This document shows, one piece after another, positions 6,325-8,591 of a DNA stretch of 8,591 nucleotides. The stretch spans positions 522,229 to 530,819 of the forward strand of contig CP059264.1 in NCBI GenBank assembly GCA_013693915.1, given 5' to 3'. Numbering within the stretch: position 1 is the stretch's first letter; each line of letters begins with the position of its first letter. This DNA comes from Dechloromonas sp. Lineage in GTDB: Bacteria; Pseudomonadota; Gammaproteobacteria; Burkholderiales; Rhodocyclaceae. The position numbers and the translations under genes were made by a program. Under the pieces are notes generated by a model. It did no database searches and was not told where the DNA came from. It saw nothing but the letters and a program-made list of their open reading frames with translations.

Positions 6325-7653
6325 ATGGCAAGAATGCAAACTGCCGTGCTGCTCTCGTTGGCGCTTTGCTCCTGCGCCGCCTTCCAGCGCGTCGCGGCTG
6401 AGGAAGTGCCCGATTTCGCCAAAACGACGCTCTCCGGCGACTGGGGCGGCCGGCGCAGCGAAGCCTGGCAGTCCGGCTGGGCGTTCGACGGGACGGTGAC
6501 CGTCGACGCCCTGCGCAATCGCGGCGGCCAGCGCAACGGCGGCGGCGCCATGACCAACATCGATCTGGGCGTCACGGCCGATCTCGAGAAGCTGGTCGGC
6601 TGGAACGGCGCGACCGCCTATGTGAATGTCCTGTACAGCGGGGGCAGCCAGGTCAATGCCAGCTACACCGGCAGCCTGATGGGGGTCAGCAACATCGAGG
6701 TCGATGTGCCGACCGCCCGCCTCTTCCAGGCGTGGATACAGCAGAATTTCTTCAACGACCAGTTCTCCCTGCTGGCGGGCATTTACCCGATCGATTCCGA
6801 GTTTTACGTCATGGACTCCGCCAGCGTCCTGATCCACCCCACGTTCGGCACGCCCGGCGATCTCGCCCTGACCTATGTTCCATCGGAATTCAACCATGCC
6901 GCCCCCGCTCTGCGCGCCAAGTGGCTCTCGGCGGACCGGACGCTGTACGGCATGGCCGCCGTGGTCAACGGCGTCGCCGGCGATCCGGACTATACCAAGT
7001 CCTACTTCTTCAAGTCCTCCGGCGGCCAGGGCGCCTTCGTGATCGGCGAATTCGGCTGGAAGCCGCGCGAAGCCGGCATCACGCTGAAGCCCGTCGAGCC
7101 GGTGCGCACTGTGCCGACCGAGGAACTGTACGATTATGAGCGCTTCAAGCCGGAGGGCAAGTACGCGGTCGGCCTGTGGCGCTACAGCAAGCCGCCACCG
7201 GGTCAGTATGCCGTCGATGCCGACGGTCAGCCGGCGCAGGGCCATGCGCAAGGGGGCTACGTGCTCGCCGAGAATACCCTGTTTGGCCTCGGCGAACAGG
7301 GCCGCGATGTCAGCGCCTTCGCCCGCTACAGTTGGTCCAACGGCCTGGCGACGGCCATCGACCGCACCTGGAACGTCGGCGTGCGGGTGCGCGGGCCGCT
7401 GGCCAGCCGGCCGGACGACGTGCTGGCGATCGGCGCCGTCTATGGCGGATTGTCTTCCGGCTACCGGTCGACGCAGGCCGCTACCGGAAACCCGACAGCC
7501 GCCAGCGAGAGTGTCGTCGAGCTCACCTGGCGCGCGGCGATCACGCGATATTTTGCGCTGCAGCCAGTCGCGCAGTGGATCCGCCATCCCGGCGGGGGTG
7601 CCGACACCGAGCGTGCCACCCTGTTCGGTGTGCGCCTGCAACTCGTTCTGTAA
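6325..7653 (+). CDS. oprB: OprB-family outer-membrane porin, copy 2
   Basis: Second copy of the tandem pair, also 442 residues, differing from copy 1 at about 70 positions counted by eye (about 84% identity). It has the same signal-peptide layout; the core reads LALCSCAAF but lacks a proper lipobox, so it is a porin, not a lipoprotein. The block at 35-52 and the [20 protein letters not shown] strand are unchanged. Differences cluster at about 231-235 and 267-278, where copy 1 has PLYEHKKFTGES and copy 2 has [12 protein letters not shown], which probably lie in surface or constriction loops. The C-terminus is [10 protein letters not shown], again ending in Leu. AAAGGGG (6314-6320) lies 4 nt before the ATG. 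The two copies may differ in substrate or expression; this is inference. Confidence 0.9.
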   Translation: MARMQTAVLLSLALCSCAAFQRVAAEEVPDFAKTTLSGDWGGRRSEAWQSGWAFDGTVTVDALRNRGGQRNGGGAMTNIDLGVTADLEKLVGWNGATAYVNVLYSGGSQVNASYTGSLMGVSNIEVDVPTARLFQAWIQQNFFNDQFSLLAGIYPIDSEFYVMDSASVLIHPTFGTPGDLALTYVPSEFNHAAPALRAKWLSADRTLYGMAAVVNGVAGDPDYTKSYFFKSSGGQGAFVIGEFGWKPREAGITLKPVEPVRTVPTEELYDYERFKPEGKYAVGLWRYSKPPPGQYAVDADGQPAQGHAQGGYVLAENTLFGLGEQGRDVSAFARYSWSNGLATAIDRTWNVGVRVRGPLASRPDDVLAIGAVYGGLSSGYRSTQAATGNPTAASESVVELTWRAAITRYFALQPVAQWIRHPGGGADTERATLFGVRLQLVL

Positions 7654-7676
7654 GAAAGACGCGGTGCCATTGGCTC

Positions 7677-7690
7677 GGCAGCCGCCTGCC
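7677..7690 (+). terminator. Weak hairpin between porin copy 2 and thiS
   Basis: GGCAG (7677-7681) and CTGCC (7686-7690) pair around the loop CCGC, followed only by TTA. With no T-tract it is a poor intrinsic terminator. It also lies where a -35 for thiS would be expected. It may be no more than GC-rich sequence. Confidence 0.2.
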
Positions 7691-7698
7691 TTACCGGC

Positions 7699-7710
7699 TA
7701 GAATGTCGAC
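7699..7710 (+). promoter_or_regulatory. thiS: Candidate -10 box and transcription start for a leaderless thiS message
   Basis: TAGAAT (7699-7704) matches the -10 consensus at five of six positions and ends 6 nt before the thiS ATG at 7711, so transcription would start on or next to the A of the start codon. No Shine-Dalgarno sequence precedes the ATG, which agrees with a leaderless mRNA. No -35 box of note lies at normal spacing; TTGGCT (7670-7675) is 23 nt away, too far. Confidence 0.45.
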
Positions 7711-7914
7711 ATGCTGAACATCACCATCAACGGCGAGCCCCGGCAATTTTCCGGCGCCCGGAACGTCGCCAGCGTCGTCGAGGCGCTGGGGCTGACGGGC
7801 AAGCGTATTGCCGTCGAGCGCAACGGCGAAATCGTGCCGAAAAGCCAGCACGCCGCCACGGAGCTCGAACCGGGCGACCGCCTGGAAATCGTCGTCGCCG
7901 TCGGTGGTGGCTAA
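7711..7914 (+). CDS. thiS: ThiS, sulfur carrier protein for thiamine thiazole synthesis
   Basis: Small ubiquitin-like (beta-grasp) protein of 67 residues, the normal length. Its C-terminal glycine is adenylated by ThiF-type enzymes, turned into a thiocarboxylate, and donates sulfur to thiazole synthase ThiG in the cytoplasm. The sequence shows the beta-grasp start ([13 protein letters not shown]), the helix [11 protein letters not shown], the [14 protein letters not shown] strand region, the acidic [13 protein letters not shown] strand and the required Gly-Gly end (VGGG). It stands 57 bp after the porin stop and 11 bp before thiG, with which it surely forms an operon. No ribosome binding site precedes the ATG; see the leaderless-promoter entry. 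Confidence 0.95.
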   Translation: MLNITINGEPRQFSGARNVASVVEALGLTGKRIAVERNGEIVPKSQHAATELEPGDRLEIVVAVGGG

Positions 7915-7918
7915 GGAG
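7913..7918 (+). promoter_or_regulatory. thiG: Shine-Dalgarno site of thiG overlapping the thiS stop
   Basis: AAGGAG shares its first two bases with the TAA stop of thiS and lies 7 nt before the ATG at 7926. It decides the thiG start and suggests that ribosomes finishing thiS can restart on thiG. It contrasts with thiS itself, which has no such site. Confidence 0.85.
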
Positions 7919-7925
7919 AAGATTC

Positions 7926-8591
7926 ATGCATCAACTGACCATCGCCGGTACGGTGTATCACTCCCGTCTGCTCGTCGGCACCGGCAAGTACAAGGATTTC
8001 GCCGAAACACGGGCTGCCATCGATGCCTCGGGCGCCGCGATCGTCACGGTGGCGATCCGCCGCACCAATATCGGCCAGGATCCCGGCCAGCCCAACCTGC
8101 TCGACGCCCTGCCGCCGTCGCAATTCACCATCCTGCCCAATACGGCGGGCTGCTACACGGCCGATGACGCGGTACGGACCCTGCGTCTGGCGCGCGAACT
8201 GCTCGACGGCCACCCGCTGTGCAAGCTGGAAGTCCTCGGCGACCCGACCAGCCTCTATCCGAACATGCCGGAAACCCTGAAGGCAGCGCAAACCCTGGTC
8301 AAGGACGGCTTCCACGTCATGGTCTACTGCTCCGACGACCCGATCCAGGCGCGCATGCTCGAAGAAATCGGCTGCGTCGCCGTGATGCCGCTGGCCTCGC
8401 TGATCGGTTCCGGCATGGGTATCCTCAATCCGTGGAACCTGCGCCTGATCATCGACAACGCCAGCGTGCCGATCATCGTCGACGCCGGTGTCGGCACCGC
8501 GTCCGATGCGGCCATCGCAATGGAACTGGGCTGCGACGGCGTGCTGATGAACACCGCCATTGCCCACGCGAGGAACCCGGTCCTCATGGCG
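7926..8591 (+). CDS. thiG: ThiG, thiazole synthase, C-terminus cut by window edge
   Basis: TIM-barrel enzyme that condenses 1-deoxy-D-xylulose 5-phosphate, dehydroglycine and the sulfur of ThiS thiocarboxylate into the thiazole phosphate of thiamine. The window holds residues 1-222 of an expected 250-265. It begins [19 protein letters not shown], matching the family start. Lys100 in CKLEVLGD fits the lysine that forms the Schiff base with the sugar phosphate. Further marks are [14 protein letters not shown] (71-84), [19 protein letters not shown] with the phosphate-binding glycines, and [14 protein letters not shown] with [15 protein letters not shown] near the end. No stop or frameshift is seen. 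The ATG at 7926 is fixed by AAGGAG upstream. In many betaproteobacteria the next gene is trmB, but that lies outside this window. Confidence 0.97.
   Translation, partial: MHQLTIAGTVYHSRLLVGTGKYKDFAETRAAIDASGAAIVTVAIRRTNIGQDPGQPNLLDALPPSQFTILPNTAGCYTADDAVRTLRLARELLDGHPLCKLEVLGDPTSLYPNMPETLKAAQTLVKDGFHVMVYCSDDPIQARMLEEIGCVAVMPLASLIGSGMGILNPWNLRLIIDNASVPIIVDAGVGTASDAAIAMELGCDGVLMNTAIAHARNPVLMA

Larger units (their letters stand above)
4828..7669 (+). repeat. Tandem duplication of a ~1.43-kb porin unit
   Basis: Two direct copies lie side by side, offset by exactly 1429 bp across the coding region. Similarity begins in the leader at about 4828 (GGCTTGCAACGGTGAGCTT) and 6248 (GGCCTTGCAGCGGTAAGCTT). 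It runs through the whole gene and ends about 15 bp past the stop codons, at GACAGACGTGGTGCC (6225-6239) and GAAAGACGCGGTGCC (7654-7668). The coding parts have no net length change. The copies have diverged at many synonymous and about 70 amino-acid positions, so the duplication is not recent. No transposase or terminal inverted repeats were seen. Confidence 0.9.

Noticed and set aside
6325..6400. Lipoprotein signal in porin copy 2 (LALCSCAAF)
   Set aside because: Neither Cys is preceded by a standard lipobox with a small residue at -1 in the right setting, and a normal signal-peptidase I site (RVAA) follows.
7654..7710. TPP riboswitch ahead of thiS
   Set aside because: Only 57 bp separate the porin stop and thiS, too short for the full aptamer, and the conserved CUGAGA and related blocks are not present.
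6295..7851. A 518-codon open frame on the minus strand across porin copy 2 and thiS
   Set aside because: It is antisense to well-supported genes, has no family signature, and mirrors a similar antisense frame over copy 1 (4851-6212). GC-rich codon bias makes such shadow frames.
4896..7914. Porins as thiamine-uptake partners of thiS-thiG
   Set aside because: The two units are merely adjacent; a -10-like box and a small hairpin separate them, and OprB porins have no known link to thiamine.
1..8591. CRISPR arrays, tRNA or rRNA genes, transposases, phage genes
   Set aside because: Looked for on both strands; no regularly spaced repeats, RNA-gene signatures or mobile-element proteins were recognised.

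Overview
The window looks like chromosomal DNA from a high-GC Gram-negative bacterium, most likely a betaproteobacterium (Rhodocyclaceae-like). The support is GC-rich codon usage throughout, a heavy-metal RND pump, OprB-type outer-membrane porins, and a thiS-thiG pair in the order common in that class. The assignment to a lineage is inference; no rRNA or other marker is present.

Positions 1-4139 (minus strand) hold a two-gene metal-efflux operon. A periplasmic adaptor (CzcB/CusB type) is followed, through a TAATG stop/start overlap, by a CzcA/CusA-type RND pump that runs off the left edge after 1016 codons. The pump's TM4 motif has Asp401 and Glu408 but Ala395 where CzcA has its first aspartate, so its metal cannot be read off by analogy with CzcA. 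No outer-membrane channel gene of the CzcC type is visible; it may lie beyond the left edge.

Positions 4140-4895 contain no intact gene. I read this stretch as a gene graveyard. It holds the N-terminal quarter or so of a putative RlmI-like SAM-dependent methyltransferase (minus strand, directly upstream of the efflux operon). It also holds the C-terminal end of a short-chain dehydrogenase (plus strand), broken by a stop and a frameshift. This suggests a rearrangement junction between the efflux operon and the genes to the right.

Positions 4896-7653 (plus) are a tandem duplication of an OprB-family porin gene. The two 442-residue copies are about 84% identical by eye, start exactly 1429 bp apart, and share an upstream leader with an 18-bp identical box. 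A hairpin plus T-tract lies only in the spacer between the copies.

Positions 7711-8591 (plus) hold thiS and the first 222 codons of thiG, for making the thiazole half of thiamine. thiS has no visible ribosome binding site but has a TAGAAT -10-like box whose predicted transcription start falls on or next to its ATG, suggesting a leaderless transcript. thiG has a strong AAGGAG overlapping the thiS stop.

Nothing in the window is a clear new system. The most interesting items are the duplicated porins with their conserved leader, the RND pump's mixed metal-site signature, the two gene relics, and the possible leaderless start of thiS.
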